49,486 nucleotides of DNA from Candidatus Zhuqueibacterota bacterium (GCA_029262005.1 JAJDAG010000004.1:1-49486); one strand, 5' to 3'; shown: positions 36,156 through 45,301, counted from the first letter of the stretch. Numbers and translations: made by a program. Notes: a model not told the origin generated them from the letters alone.

Positions 36156-37565
36156 ATGAAAAAAGATATATTTGCAATTTATTGTATTCTCGCGTTGTTA
36201 ATCGGTTGTTCGGCTTCGAAGCAGGCTTTTAAGCAGGCCCGGGAATTTGAGGACGCCGGGCTGTATGTAGAAGCAGCAGAAGCAGACCTGCAGGCGTTGG
36301 ACAAGAGTCCGAAGTACAAGGAGGCCAAAGTTCACCTGCGGAAAGTGGCGCCGGACGCTTACGCAGAGCTGCTGTCACAGGCTCAAAATCTGGAAACAGG
36401 CGAAAATTGGGATGCCGCGGTAGGTGTTTATGCCCACCTAACCAGGATGCTTTCCCGATTTCAGCGCCACGGTGTTGTTCTGGAAACGATTAATGTAAAA
36501 GCGCGACTAGGCAGCGCCAGGCGCAAGGCGGCAGATTGTCATTACAAAAACGGTGAGCGTTTATTTGCTGCGGGTAAGTGGCGTAAAGCGGCAAATGCCT
36601 ATTTGCAGGCCCACAAATTTGTTGATAATTACAACAAAGCCTTGGACAAAGCGATTCAAGCGCTTGTTAATAGTGGAAACGGGCATTTAAAAAACAACGC
36701 ATACAACAAAGCATTGAAAGCATTTGCCAAAATTTTGGATGTAGCGCCCAATCATCCTGTTGGCAAAACGAAGCTGGCTGAGACTCATTTTCAAATGGGC
36801 AGGGCACATTTTGAAGCGGGTGAGTTTCGTCAAGCGCTTAAAGAATTTGAAAAGGTGCTGGCGTTTAAACCGGACTTTGAAGGTGCTGAGAAGTGGGTCG
36901 AACGCGCCTATGAAGCGGCCGTACAGTACATTGCTGTTTTTCCATTCCTGAACAAGACCAACGTTACAATCGATGGTTATTTGCTGGCGAGCGATATTCT
37001 GACGCGCACCAGGCAAGCCAATTTACAGTTTGTTGATTTTCTTTCTCATCCGGCTACTGTTTCCCTTATTAGCAAAAGCAGTTTGTCGCGTTACGGCCAT
37101 GTGAGCGAGTCCGAGCTGCTGAGCATTGCTAATGAAGAAGGCCTGGATTCCATTGTCTGGGGTACGATTCGTGACCTGGATGTGCAGGATAAACCTGAGA
37201 GCAGGCAGGAAATTGCTTACGATAAAATCATTACGGTTCAAGATTCATCCGGCAAAGATGTTGAGGAGACAGAAACTATTTATTATCGTGAATATGCGCG
37301 TGAACGTCGGATTGTGGTCCGGCTTGAATATGTTATTCTCAATGTGGCAAGCGGCGCTGTTCTTGACAAACAGCGCTACACACGGGAAGTGAGCGATATT
37401 GCTCGGTGGATCGGTTATAATGGTAGTATTTATGATCTTCCGGAGGACCGGCGCATCCTGCTCGATGCGCCGCGTAATCCGCGTCCTGTTGAGGTTTTGG
37501 TAAATGAATTGCTCGCTGCTGCCACGGACCGCATCAGTCGTGATGTTGTACGCCATTATCGATAA
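36156..37565 (+). CDS. TPR-repeat lipoprotein
   Basis: This 469-residue protein has a lipoprotein signal peptide with lipobox LLIGC at about residue 18. TPR-like helices fill residues 20-260 (GRAHFEAGEFRQALKEFEKVLAFKPDFE is the clearest repeat). The C-terminal 200 residues (AVQYIAVFPFLNKTNV, SLISKSSLSRYGHVSESELLSIANEEGLDSIVWGTIRDL) resemble the CsgG/TolB-N-type alpha-beta fold used by envelope lipoproteins, with long beta strands after it. It would be tethered to a membrane in the periplasm and may act as an assembly scaffold (inference). TTGGTGGAA precedes ATG 36156. The next gene also encodes a lipoprotein, so they may work together. Confidence 0.75.
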   Translation: MKKDIFAIYCILALLIGCSASKQAFKQAREFEDAGLYVEAAEADLQALDKSPKYKEAKVHLRKVAPDAYAELLSQAQNLETGENWDAAVGVYAHLTRMLSRFQRHGVVLETINVKARLGSARRKAADCHYKNGERLFAAGKWRKAANAYLQAHKFVDNYNKALDKAIQALVNSGNGHLKNNAYNKALKAFAKILDVAPNHPVGKTKLAETHFQMGRAHFEAGEFRQALKEFEKVLAFKPDFEGAEKWVERAYEAAVQYIAVFPFLNKTNVTIDGYLLASDILTRTRQANLQFVDFLSHPATVSLISKSSLSRYGHVSESELLSIANEEGLDSIVWGTIRDLDVQDKPESRQEIAYDKIITVQDSSGKDVEETETIYYREYARERRIVVRLEYVILNVASGAVLDKQRYTREVSDIARWIGYNGSIYDLPEDRRILLDAPRNPRPVEVLVNELLAAATDRISRDVVRHYR

Positions 37566-37711
37566 ACCTCGGTCAAAAACAACAATGTCTTGTTAGTTTT
37601 AGAACAAAAATAAAATATGTGGCCCCCGCAGCGCTCGAAGAGACTTTGCGAGCTGTGCCGGCCGGAATAATTGCCCTTTTGTACCATTCGGGAATCATAC
37701 GGAGGAAAACA

Positions 37712-38554
37712 GTGGATCTCCAGATAAATCGATGGCGTTTCCGCTTCATCTGTTTGTTTGCAGCAATTTCTTTTTCGACTCTGTATTTTTATGCCTGCGA
37801 GGATGTTGGCGTTGAGGCAAACTTTTTTAAGGGCACAGTCAAAGGGGAATTAAGAATCGATTCAGTTGTGCCCGAGTCCACCGACGAGATTCGAGTGGCG
37901 CTTTCTCCGGATTTTCCGCCTTCAGACTTCAAGGAATTGCAAATTAGCGAGGTTCTTTCCGTCAACAAGGATACGTCGCTTCACTCACAGATTATACCTT
38001 TTGAAATGCAGTTGCCATACGGCAAATACGATGCGACTGTGGTTATCTGGAAGGAAAAAGCCAGATCATGGTCGCTCACGGACATCGTTGGGCTACATGG
38101 CAACCTTGAACGTTTTGAGCTGAAGGGCATTGAACTGAATGAAGCGCATCCAACCGAGGAAGGCGTCAGTATGGCGGTTGATCTTTCTCGGGTTAATCGT
38201 ACGTCTACAGTTTCCGGAACCATCGATTTTATTGGTGATTGGCCTGCTAACACTTTTGTTACAGCCCTTATCATGCTGCGCGACTTTAACGATCTGAACG
38301 GCATTCCACCCGTGCTGGTTTTTATTCCGACCGATAGCGAGCAGTTTACCTTTGCGACAGGCATATCGCCGGCGACATATACGATCATTGCCGTTGTCTG
38401 GCTGCCGCTAGGGGATTTTGATTTGACAAAACTTCGCTTCCTCGGTGTTTATGAGAATCCGGCCGAACCCGGTGAAGCAGGTCAAATTGTGGTGCAGGAC
38501 AGTGTCAGAATCTCAAACATAAATATTACTGCTGACTTTACAAATGTGAAATAG
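37712..38554 (+). CDS. Lipoprotein of unknown function, beta-rich
   Basis: This 280-residue protein has a lipoprotein signal peptide with lipobox FYAC. The mature part is beta-rich with two similar sandwich-like halves, each containing a strand pattern of the type FxGTVKGELRID or STVSGTIDFIGDW followed by VxALxxLRDF and TYTIIAVVW. The halves could be duplicated immunoglobulin-like or carboxypeptidase-regulatory-like domains. I do not recognise a family. GTG 37712 is chosen because GGAGG lies at 37700-37705; the open frame runs further upstream without a ribosome binding site. It follows the TPR lipoprotein by 146 bases and is convergent with acetate kinase. Confidence 0.65.
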   Translation: MDLQINRWRFRFICLFAAISFSTLYFYACEDVGVEANFFKGTVKGELRIDSVVPESTDEIRVALSPDFPPSDFKELQISEVLSVNKDTSLHSQIIPFEMQLPYGKYDATVVIWKEKARSWSLTDIVGLHGNLERFELKGIELNEAHPTEEGVSMAVDLSRVNRTSTVSGTIDFIGDWPANTFVTALIMLRDFNDLNGIPPVLVFIPTDSEQFTFATGISPATYTIIAVVWLPLGDFDLTKLRFLGVYENPAEPGEAGQIVVQDSVRISNINITADFTNVK

Positions 38555-38587
38555 GCCAATGGCGATATGTTTGGCAGCAAAAACGTG

Positions 38588-39838
38588 CTACCACCTTCTC
38601 GGCACATTTTTAACGACGCGCAAAGTGTCTCTTGCGATCAGCAATTCTTCATTTGTCGGAAATACAAAAGCGCTCAACCGGCTGTCTTCAGTGGAGATTT
38701 TGCCGCTCTTGCGGGAATGTGTTTTGTTGTTTTTGTTTTTATCTAATTTCAAGCCAATGCTCTCCAGGCCGTTGCAGATTCGTTCGCGAATGACCGGTGA
38801 ATTTTCTCCAATACCACCGGTAAAAATTACAGCGTCAGCTTTGCCGGCCGTATCCACGTAATACGCACCGATATATTTTCTTACCCGCTTGCAAAAAATG
38901 TCGATGGCCAGTTTGGCGCGCCGATCCTGATTTTCCGCCTCTTCCTCTAGAAGCTCTCTCATGTCGTTTGTCAGGCCGGAAATTCCAAGTAGCCCTGAGC
39001 GCTTGTTTAAAAGCGTATCAATTTCTCCAAAACTTAAGCCTTCTTTGTGATATAAAAACTCCAGTATTGAGGCATCGATATCACCGGCGCGAGTGCCCAT
39101 TAGCAAACCTTCGAGCGGGGTAAAACCCATAGATGTGTCGTAGGATTCGCCACGCAGAATAGAGCAGGCAGAGCAACCGTTTCCCAGATGAACGGAGATG
39201 ATATTTACGTCTTTTAACTTCAACCCATGTTCCTGCCGGTAGCGGTAGGAAATGTATCTGTGCGATGTGCCGTGAAAACCGTACCGGCGAATTTTGTATC
39301 GCCTGTAAAGATGGTATGGCAGGCCATACAGATAGGAGGTGTCCGGCATAGTGGAATGAAAGGCTGTATCGAAGACCGCGACCTGTGGCACGGCCATGCC
39401 AAGCAGGTCGGTTATCGCCTTGATGCCTTTCAATCCGGCAGGGTTATGTAAGGGCGCGAGTTCGATACAATCTTCGATGCCGGAAATAATCTCCATGTTG
39501 ATTTGAACAGATTTGCTGAATTTTTCACCGCCATGCACGACGCGGTGGCCCACAGCATCAATGTCCGACAAGGACTGAATCTGGTTGATTTGTGAATCGG
39601 GTGAGATGATCCAGCGCAAAATAAAATCGATGGCATCACGGTGATCTCTGAGCGGCCTGGCCTTCTTTATTTGCTTCCCGCCTTCGGGTTGCAGGGTGAT
39701 GAGCGCCTGGCTGCCGATGCGTTCGATCACGCCTCTGGCCAGCCGTTTGTCATTGTTTTGCTTTATCAGTTCAAGGTCGGTTTCGATGATCTGAAATTTG
39801 ACGGATGATGAACCACAATTGAGTACGAGAATGTTCAT
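38588..39838 (-). CDS. ackA: Acetate kinase
   Basis: This 416-residue cytoplasmic enzyme makes ATP and acetate from acetyl phosphate, or the reverse. Family signatures are intact: MNILVLNCGSSSVKFQ at the start, GHRVVHGGE, PLHNPAGLKGI, AVFDTAFHSTMP, RRYGFHGTSHRYIS with the catalytic histidine, SVHLGNGCSACSI, GFTPLEGLLMGTRAGDID, FTGGIGENSPVIRE and a terminal NEELLIARDT. Compared with the usual 400 residues it has a small insertion near residue 370 (KNNKTHSRKSGK). AAGAGG lies before ATG 39838, six codons inside the open frame. No phosphotransacetylase gene is adjacent, though one is usual. Confidence 0.96.
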   Translation of the reverse strand: MNILVLNCGSSSVKFQIIETDLELIKQNNDKRLARGVIERIGSQALITLQPEGGKQIKKARPLRDHRDAIDFILRWIISPDSQINQIQSLSDIDAVGHRVVHGGEKFSKSVQINMEIISGIEDCIELAPLHNPAGLKGIKAITDLLGMAVPQVAVFDTAFHSTMPDTSYLYGLPYHLYRRYKIRRYGFHGTSHRYISYRYRQEHGLKLKDVNIISVHLGNGCSACSILRGESYDTSMGFTPLEGLLMGTRAGDIDASILEFLYHKEGLSFGEIDTLLNKRSGLLGISGLTNDMRELLEEEAENQDRRAKLAIDIFCKRVRKYIGAYYVDTAGKADAVIFTGGIGENSPVIRERICNGLESIGLKLDKNKNNKTHSRKSGKISTEDSRLSAFVFPTNEELLIARDTLRVVKNVPRRW

Positions 39839-40326
39839 GAAAATGACCTCTTGCACGGCATACGCCGAATTAAATAATGAGCTTTATCAGTCATAAAGCC
39901 CGTAAGCATTCAGCCCGCCAATAAACAAAACTGGCAGTCTAAATCCTCAAAAATTAAAGGCCAGCAAAGAATAGCTGAACAGTTACGAACCTGCATTATT
40001 CATAAACTTTGCCACAGAGACACAGAGCACACTGAGAATGCAAAACTTAGAACAAATGCCCTGATAAAGAAAAGTTTTAAGAGCGAATAATGGTTCTCAC
40101 ATTTTTAATTGTCTGTCTTTTAAAACTCTGTGCTCTCTGCGCCTCTGTGGCTGATGCATAATTCAGGCTAAAATCACTGCAATGATATTAAAAAAATACG
40201 AAAAGAGCAATGCAAAAGCAGACCAGCCTCTTTTCTGTTTGATTCCGTTGTGAAACTCGTTATCTTGGGTCTCTTCGTGAGTATTTTCATGCTTATTAAC
40301 CATTTCATACAACCAGGGTGAACTCT
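39839..40326. other. Divergent spacer with repeat family 1
   Basis: Apart from the family 1 repeat copy at 39997-40150 nothing is recognised. The last 170 bases before the metalloprotease start are AT-rich and could hold its promoter, but no clear box pair stands out. Confidence 0.45.
39997..40150 (+). repeat. Intergenic repeat family 1, copy 2
   Basis: This matches 30849-31008. The ends GCCACAGAGACACAGAG and CTCTGCGCCTCTGTGGC form a near-perfect inverted pair, better conserved than in copy 1. It lies in the divergent spacer between acetate kinase and the metalloprotease. Confidence 0.85.
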
Positions 40327-42795
40327 ATGAAGTCTATTGTGCCGTTTGTATTTATTTTGCTAATGAATTCCAATGTTTTTGCGTGGCCCGGTGAAGATAT
40401 GAAGACCTTGCCCACTATTGAAGTGAAAACCCACGGCATGCAAAAGTATGAAGGCTTTATCGACTTCTATTGGGATGAAATCGAGGGTAAAGTTTGGTTG
40501 GAAATCGATAAATGGGATGAAGAATTTTTATATATTAATTCTTTGCCCGCCGGGGTTGGCTCAAATGATATTGGCCTGGATCGTGGCCAACTTGGCTATC
40601 GACGTGTGGTGAAATTCTATCGAGTTGGGCCGAAAGTGCTTCTGCAGCAGCCCAATTATGACTACCGGGCTATCTCTGAAAATGATGCGGAGCGCAGGGC
40701 CGTTGCGGAAGCCTTTGCACAGTCCATATTATGGGGCTTCGAAATAGCCGCTGAAACCGGCGATCGCGTGTTAGTCAGTGCTAACGATTTTTACTTACGC
40801 GATGCGCATGATGTCAGTGGCACCTTAAGCAGAACAAAACAGGGCGCATACAAGCTTGATGCATCAAGATGCGCGTTTTATCTGACTCGAACAAAAAATT
40901 TCCCCCAAAATACTGAATTGGAAGTGACCTTAACTTTTACCGGCGATGCTTCAGGCTCTTATGTTCGTCAAGTTGTACCCACTGCAGATATTGTTACAGT
41001 TCGCCAGCACTACTCATTTGTCCGATTGCTGGACGACAATTACAGGCCACGCGTTTCCGACCCACGCGCCGGTTATTGGGAGATCGGTTTTATGGATTAT
41101 GCCATGCCGATTTCCGAGCCGCTGCATAAGAGTTATATTGCGCGGCACCGATTGCAAAAAAAAGATCCGGCTGCGGCTATGAGCGAGCCCGTCGAACCGA
41201 TTGTTTATTTTGTCGATCCGGGTGCACCGGAGCCAATTCGCTCCGCTTTGGTGGATGGCGCTCTATGGTGGAATCAGGCCTTTGCGGCCATCGGTTACAA
41301 AAATGCTTTTCAAGTGCAGTTGTTGCCGGAAGATGCGGACCCGATGGATGTGCGTTATAACGTGATTCAATGGGTGCACCGCGCCACACGCGGTTGGTCG
41401 TATGGCGATGGCGTGGCAGACCCCCGTACCGGTGAGATCATCAAGGGGCACGTTACGCTCGGCTCGTTGCGAGTGCGCCAGGACTTTTTGATTGCCCAGG
41501 GATTACTCGCACCGTTTGAGCAAGGCAAACCTGTTTCACCTGCCATGCAGGAAATGGCGCTGGCCCGGCTGCGGCAGCTTGCGGCGCATGAGGTGGGGCA
41601 CACGCTTGGTCTGATTCATAATTTCGCTGCCAGCGCTTCTGACCGCGCTTCGGTCATGGATTATCCACACCCGTACATCCAACTTGGCGAAGATGGGACA
41701 CTTGATTTTTCTGAAGCCTATGGCAGCGGTATCGGGGCCTGGGACAAAGCGGCTATTGCGTACGGCTATAGTGATTTCCCGGTGGGGGTGAACAAGGCGG
41801 AAGCGCTGCAGAAAATCATCAGGCAAACGATTGCGGATGGCCTGATCCTGATTTCCGACAGCGATGCCAGGCCTGCGGGCGGGGCGCATCCACTGGCGCA
41901 TCTTTGGGACAATGGTATTGATGCGGCTGATGATCTTTACCGGGTAATGCGTGTTCGCAGACATGCGCTTAGTCGTTTTTCAGAAAACAGTATCCCGATG
42001 GCACAGCCCATGTCAACCCTGGAAGAAGTGTTTGTGCCGCTTTATCTCTCCCACCGCTATCAAGTTGATGCCACATCAAAACTGCTTGGTGGCCTTTACT
42101 ACACTTACGCCATGCGCGGCGATGGCCAGAAAGTCACAGAAATTGTAAATTCAGAGCAACAGCGAAAGGCGCTATCTGCTTTGTTATTTACCCTGAAGCC
42201 GGGAGAGTTGGCTATTCCCGAGCGCATCCTGCAAATGATACCGCCGCGCGCTTTTGGCACGGTCAGAAGTCGGGAAAATTTTCAGACGCGTACGAATGTA
42301 ACATTTGATCCGCTGGCGGCTGCTGAGGTTGCAGCCGATCAAACTTTACGTTTCCTGCTGCAGCCCGAGCGTGCCGCCCGGCTCGTCGAATACCATGCCA
42401 GAAATAAGCGAAATCCTGGTCTGGTTGAAGTCCTGGACAAGATTTTGACTGCTACCTGGTTTTCTCAATATGGCACTGGCTATCATGCCGAAGTTCGTCG
42501 TGTGGTTAACAACATCGTTTTGAACCGCATTATGGACCTTGCTGCCGACACCGATGCGGCTACCCAGGTGCGGGCAATTGCCTATCTCAAGCTCGATGAG
42601 GTTCGAACGTGGCTGTCTAAAAAAGTGAAAAAAGAGAAGGATATTTTGTGGCGCGCACATCTCGGCTTCGCCATGCGCCAGATTGATTTGTATTTTCAGG
42701 ATCCTTCAGCGCGACGTGTGACCAAACCAGTCTCACCACCGGCCGGCTCGCCCATTGGAACGGGTTCAGGTTGTATGGGGCATGAGTTTTTTTAG
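40327..42795 (+). CDS. Zinc-dependent metalloprotease (DUF5117/DUF4953 type)
   Basis: This 822-residue secreted protein has a signal peptide (about residues 1-19). An N-terminal beta domain (residues about 30-250) matches the DUF5117 type, and the zinc protease site is HEVGHTLGLIHN with H421, E422, H425 and H431, followed by SVMDYP, a metzincin-like Met-turn. The C-terminal 350 residues are the family's helical DUF4953-type part. The substrate is unknown; relatives are common in Bacteroidota and Gemmatimonadota. The frame begins at GTG 40318, but ATG 40327 behind AGGGTG is preferred. The stop codon touches an attC-like palindrome, so this is either the last chromosomal gene before a cassette array or itself a cassette gene. 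Confidence 0.88.
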   Translation: MKSIVPFVFILLMNSNVFAWPGEDMKTLPTIEVKTHGMQKYEGFIDFYWDEIEGKVWLEIDKWDEEFLYINSLPAGVGSNDIGLDRGQLGYRRVVKFYRVGPKVLLQQPNYDYRAISENDAERRAVAEAFAQSILWGFEIAAETGDRVLVSANDFYLRDAHDVSGTLSRTKQGAYKLDASRCAFYLTRTKNFPQNTELEVTLTFTGDASGSYVRQVVPTADIVTVRQHYSFVRLLDDNYRPRVSDPRAGYWEIGFMDYAMPISEPLHKSYIARHRLQKKDPAAAMSEPVEPIVYFVDPGAPEPIRSALVDGALWWNQAFAAIGYKNAFQVQLLPEDADPMDVRYNVIQWVHRATRGWSYGDGVADPRTGEIIKGHVTLGSLRVRQDFLIAQGLLAPFEQGKPVSPAMQEMALARLRQLAAHEVGHTLGLIHNFAASASDRASVMDYPHPYIQLGEDGTLDFSEAYGSGIGAWDKAAIAYGYSDFPVGVNKAEALQKIIRQTIADGLILISDSDARPAGGAHPLAHLWDNGIDAADDLYRVMRVRRHALSRFSENSIPMAQPMSTLEEVFVPLYLSHRYQVDATSKLLGGLYYTYAMRGDGQKVTEIVNSEQQRKALSALLFTLKPGELAIPERILQMIPPRAFGTVRSRENFQTRTNVTFDPLAAAEVAADQTLRFLLQPERAARLVEYHARNKRNPGLVEVLDKILTATWFSQYGTGYHAEVRRVVNNIVLNRIMDLAADTDAATQVRAIAYLKLDEVRTWLSKKVKKEKDILWRAHLGFAMRQIDLYFQDPSARRVTKPVSPPAGSPIGTGSGCMGHEFF

Positions 42796-42841
42796 CTATA
42801 ACGTTCAGTAACGGCCATCCGCTCGAGCTGAACCGTTAGAA
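42796..42841 (+). other. attC-like integron recombination site, degenerate
   Basis: The order is CTATAAC (R-double-prime-like), GTTCAG, a 19-base centre, CTGAAC, and GTTAGAA (R-prime-like). The inner boxes pair perfectly and one additional C in the right half would be extrahelical, as in attC sites. The outer boxes deviate from RYYYAAC and GTTRRRY at two and one positions. It begins one base after the metalloprotease stop. Confidence 0.45.
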
Positions 42842-42943
42842 TAAATTCGTAAAAAATGTGGCCACTGGGGTGACCACATTTAATTGGACTCCGCAGAACA
42901 GAATGCACCCTATTGAGTACGACGATACCAATATGATTGCGGA

Positions 42944-44131
42944 TCATCTATGGTAAGGCGCTGTTACTTCGAAAGTGACTCCGCCGCGTGAACTACCGGA
43001 GGTGCCGCGTTGAGAGCTAAAGTATAACCGCTTTCCATCCGGCGAAAATGCTGGGCCAGTTACTTCTGATGAGTTGTGACCAACGAGCTGAGCTAATGGT
43101 ACTAATTTATTACTTTTTGCTAAGGCAATAATTTGTAAATCCCCACCATCTTCACCAACTACAAGCTCTCCTTCATTGTTAAGAGTAATATTATCCACTC
43201 CACTCAATATTGGAGTCGGATGTGTATTTTTATCGTATGTCACGGATATTTGATTGTTCTCTGTATTATAAGACCAGATTTTATTATCACCTTTAGAAGC
43301 AAAAGAAATTATTCCATTATAAAAAACGATACCTTCACCACCGTTAAATTTTGTACTCGATCCTACTTGATAACGTGTCGGTTGTGATGATGCACTTGGA
43401 TCTGGTACGGGTTGCCACCTAACAGATAAATCCTGTGAATCTACAATCGCCACCTCCAAAACACCAGAATTTAAATCTGGATTTCCATCAATAGTGTATG
43501 AATCTGGTGCAAACCTATAAAAGCAACCATCTGGCTTGTCTTCTGTTAAATAAATCATATTCGTATTTGTGTCTAATGTTGCAGCCTCGTGCGCAAAGAT
43601 ACCTAATGCAGGCCTTTGAACGGGCAAGCGTATTCCAAATGGGTCACATTCCCAAATTACGCCAGAGTCGTGCTCTTCGCAGGACAACCAGGTATTCCAT
43701 GATGTTGGGCCACCTGCACAATTATAATTTGAATTCTCAAGTATTGAGTATGCATCCATAATATTTCCAGAACTATCAAAACGAATGGCACCAACTCCAC
43801 CCGAATTGTTTCCCACTTCACTATTTGACACATATATCCAACCGTTATCATTGGTACTAAACGTTGCGCCTCCATCGGGGGCGTCATGCCATAAATAGGG
43901 AGAACCAATATATGGTTGGAAACCAGACCGAGCAATTATTCGTGATCTAAATCCTTCAGGAAGCATTATTCCGTTATCATCTGGCGGCAAAAGAGGACCA
44001 ATATCATCTAGTGCACTACTTAATTGTGTAGAATCCGAGGAACTTCTATTTCCACAACCGAACAACAAGTTATTAGCCAATCCCACGAGGGTGATTGCTG
44101 ACATCCTGAGAAATGATCTGCGTGTGCTCAT
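42944..44131 (-). CDS. PhoX/DUF839-like secreted protein with Tat-type leader
   Basis: This 395-residue protein starts with a twin-arginine leader (STRRSFLRM) and a lipobox-like LLFGC, so it is probably a Tat-exported lipoprotein. The body matches the PhoX/DUF839 beta-propeller family: TFSTNDNGWIYVSNSEV, CAGGPTSWNTWLSCEE (typical GG.TPWGTWLTCEE), GIFAHEAA, TEDKPDGCFYRF, and SPDGKRLYFSSQRG near the end. PhoX enzymes are calcium-iron alkaline phosphatases; activity here is inferred from the family. Codon use is clearly more AT-rich than in the neighbouring genes, which suggests transfer. The gene lies between an attC-like site and a GTTAGGC core at 44155-44161. Confidence 0.8.
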   Translation of the reverse strand: MSTRRSFLRMSAITLVGLANNLLFGCGNRSSSDSTQLSSALDDIGPLLPPDDNGIMLPEGFRSRIIARSGFQPYIGSPYLWHDAPDGGATFSTNDNGWIYVSNSEVGNNSGGVGAIRFDSSGNIMDAYSILENSNYNCAGGPTSWNTWLSCEEHDSGVIWECDPFGIRLPVQRPALGIFAHEAATLDTNTNMIYLTEDKPDGCFYRFAPDSYTIDGNPDLNSGVLEVAIVDSQDLSVRWQPVPDPSASSQPTRYQVGSSTKFNGGEGIVFYNGIISFASKGDNKIWSYNTENNQISVTYDKNTHPTPILSGVDNITLNNEGELVVGEDGGDLQIIALAKSNKLVPLAQLVGHNSSEVTGPAFSPDGKRLYFSSQRGTSGSSRGGVTFEVTAPYHR

Positions 44132-44478
44132 ATGCTGCTTGTTTGAATTTCTGCGTTAGGCATGCCCTGAAAGCGCGTGCCACCCATTTATGTTATTTTA
44201 GCGCCACGGGCACCCGGCGCACTCTCAGGTCTGCTGTTTGGCACGGCCCTGACTTGTGATGCGTTTGTTTGGCTCGCCCTTTATTTGGCGGGACAGAGTC
44301 CCTGTATTATTGGTGCGTCGGGGATACCCTTTTGAGATTTGTGGGTGGTAAAAATCCACGACAAGCGTAAGTAATGTCCCAAGCGACTGCTCGCACTCCG
44401 GGTAACAAAACAGTCTGCCGGATCCGGCTACGGGCGGGCTCACAAACCCTAGGGTGAAACGATCTCGACGGACTGTTT
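44132..44478. other. Cassette-like spacer
   Basis: This begins with GCGTTAGGC, an attC-core-like heptamer at 44155-44161, then a loose palindrome (CCTGA at 44166 against TCAGG at 44225) and a 27-base direct repeat at 44245. The remaining bases to 44478 show no credible gene. Confidence 0.4.
44245..44271 (+). repeat. 27-base perfect direct repeat, copy 1
   Basis: This is identical to 46550-46576, in the same orientation, starting GGCCCTGACTTGTGATGCG. Both copies lie about 115-155 bases upstream of a - strand gene and next to a GTTAGGC heptamer. Confidence 0.85.
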
Positions 44479-44704
44479 TTAAAAATAGTCTTTTGACCGA
44501 TAAATGTCACTAATATTAATATAAAGGGTGGAGTGGGACTCCACCCTACGCAACTCCCGCGCCACAGAGGCCACACTCCGTTCGGCTTCTTCGGTCAGTC
44601 TGACAGCTTCGTTCTTAAAGTCTCGTGTGAATTTTCTTCTCTGTTTCAACATTAAAACTCCTCCGTTGGTTGGACTAAGATACAAACCTTTCGGTGTGTC
44701 CACA
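44479..44704 (-). mobile_element. IS3-family OrfA transposase remnant
   Basis: From ATG 44652, preceded by GGAGGAG, the first 35 codons encode the helix-turn-helix start of an IS3/IS911-type OrfA: KQRRKFTRDFKNEAVRL, then EEAERSVASVARELR. Homology stops at about 44548, exactly where a perfect hairpin (44525-44547) begins, and the frame then drifts to a stop at 44479. No OrfB is present. The sequence GGACACACC near 44697-44704 on the - strand may be the left insertion-sequence end. This is a dead fragment. Confidence 0.8.
44525..44547. repeat. Perfect 10-base hairpin at the IS3 junction
   Basis: AGGGTGGAGT and ACTCCACCCT enclose GGG. It marks the break point of the transposase fragment. The same GACTCCACCCT word appears in the central segment of the family 2 repeat at about 32459. 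Confidence 0.75.
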
Positions 44705-44725
44705 ACAACGGGGGAAGATCAAATT

Positions 44726-45301
44726 TCACCAAACTCCCCTACTCTTTGCACGGTGATACTTAAATTCAGTCTCACTTATCTCTCCATTATGCCTGAGCGC
44801 CAGATAGATTTGAATCGTATTCTGGTCGAGCTTCTGAAACGTCAATCCATCAAAAAAGGCTGTGTCCTTCGTCAACCTAACCAATGGGAAAGATACAAAC
44901 TCATCTTTCTCTTCCCAACCCTTCAGGTCAGGGTGAAAGTGCTTCAATTTGAGGTTCAGACTGTTCGATTCTTCAGTGATAGTAAAAAACTCATAGAAGA
45001 TTATCGTATCACCTTTAACCATCCTAAACATACCCATCATCGACCCACCGAACGGAGGCATCCACACTTCTTCACATATTCCACCAAATGCCTCACCCCG
45101 AAAATGTCCTGCAATCCAGGCAACGTCGTTGATAGTGGCTGCCGGCATGTTTTCGCGGTGGTCAAGTTTCAATGTGTGAGCGGTGTTCTGACTTTGAGCG
45201 AAAGCACCCTGCCACAGCGGCAAGGCGGCAAACAGCAGCAATGTGCTTAAGAACCGAGTTGAGTGGTTCTTCTGAGTGGTTCTGCTTTTCGGGTTCATCA
45301 T
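44726..45301 (-). CDS. Secreted DUF6265-like protein
   Basis: This 191-residue protein has a signal peptide to about residue 35 (ALPLWQGAFAQ). The mature part carries a recognisable domain: WIAGHFRGEAFGGICEEVW, then GGSMMGMFRMVKGD, FYEFFTITEE, LKLKHFHPDLKGWEEKDE and FFDGLTFQKLD. This is the DUF6265 pattern, an uncharacterised beta-rich domain with conserved EE, GGSM and KHF-GWEEKD segments. The function is unknown. The ATG at 45301 overlaps the VOC gene stop (ATGA) and GGAGGTG lies just before it; ATG 45298 is an alternative. It is the last gene of a three-gene operon with the VOC protein and the sigma factor. Confidence 0.75.
   Translation of the reverse strand: MMNPKSRTTQKNHSTRFLSTLLLFAALPLWQGAFAQSQNTAHTLKLDHRENMPAATINDVAWIAGHFRGEAFGGICEEVWMPPFGGSMMGMFRMVKGDTIIFYEFFTITEESNSLNLKLKHFHPDLKGWEEKDEFVSFPLVRLTKDTAFFDGLTFQKLDQNTIQIYLALRHNGEISETEFKYHRAKSRGVW

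Noticed and set aside
44155-44161. GTTAGGC as the end of a third full attC site
   Set aside because: No RYYYAAC partner lies within attC range on the left, and the palindrome to the right has the wrong polarity; kept only as a core-like heptamer.
44307-44576. 89-codon - strand frame between PhoX-like gene and IS3 stub
   Set aside because: It crosses the hairpin, has no ribosome binding site and resembles no family.
44528-45250. 240-codon + strand frame
   Set aside because: It is antisense to the DUF6265-like gene, which has a signal peptide and a coupled start.
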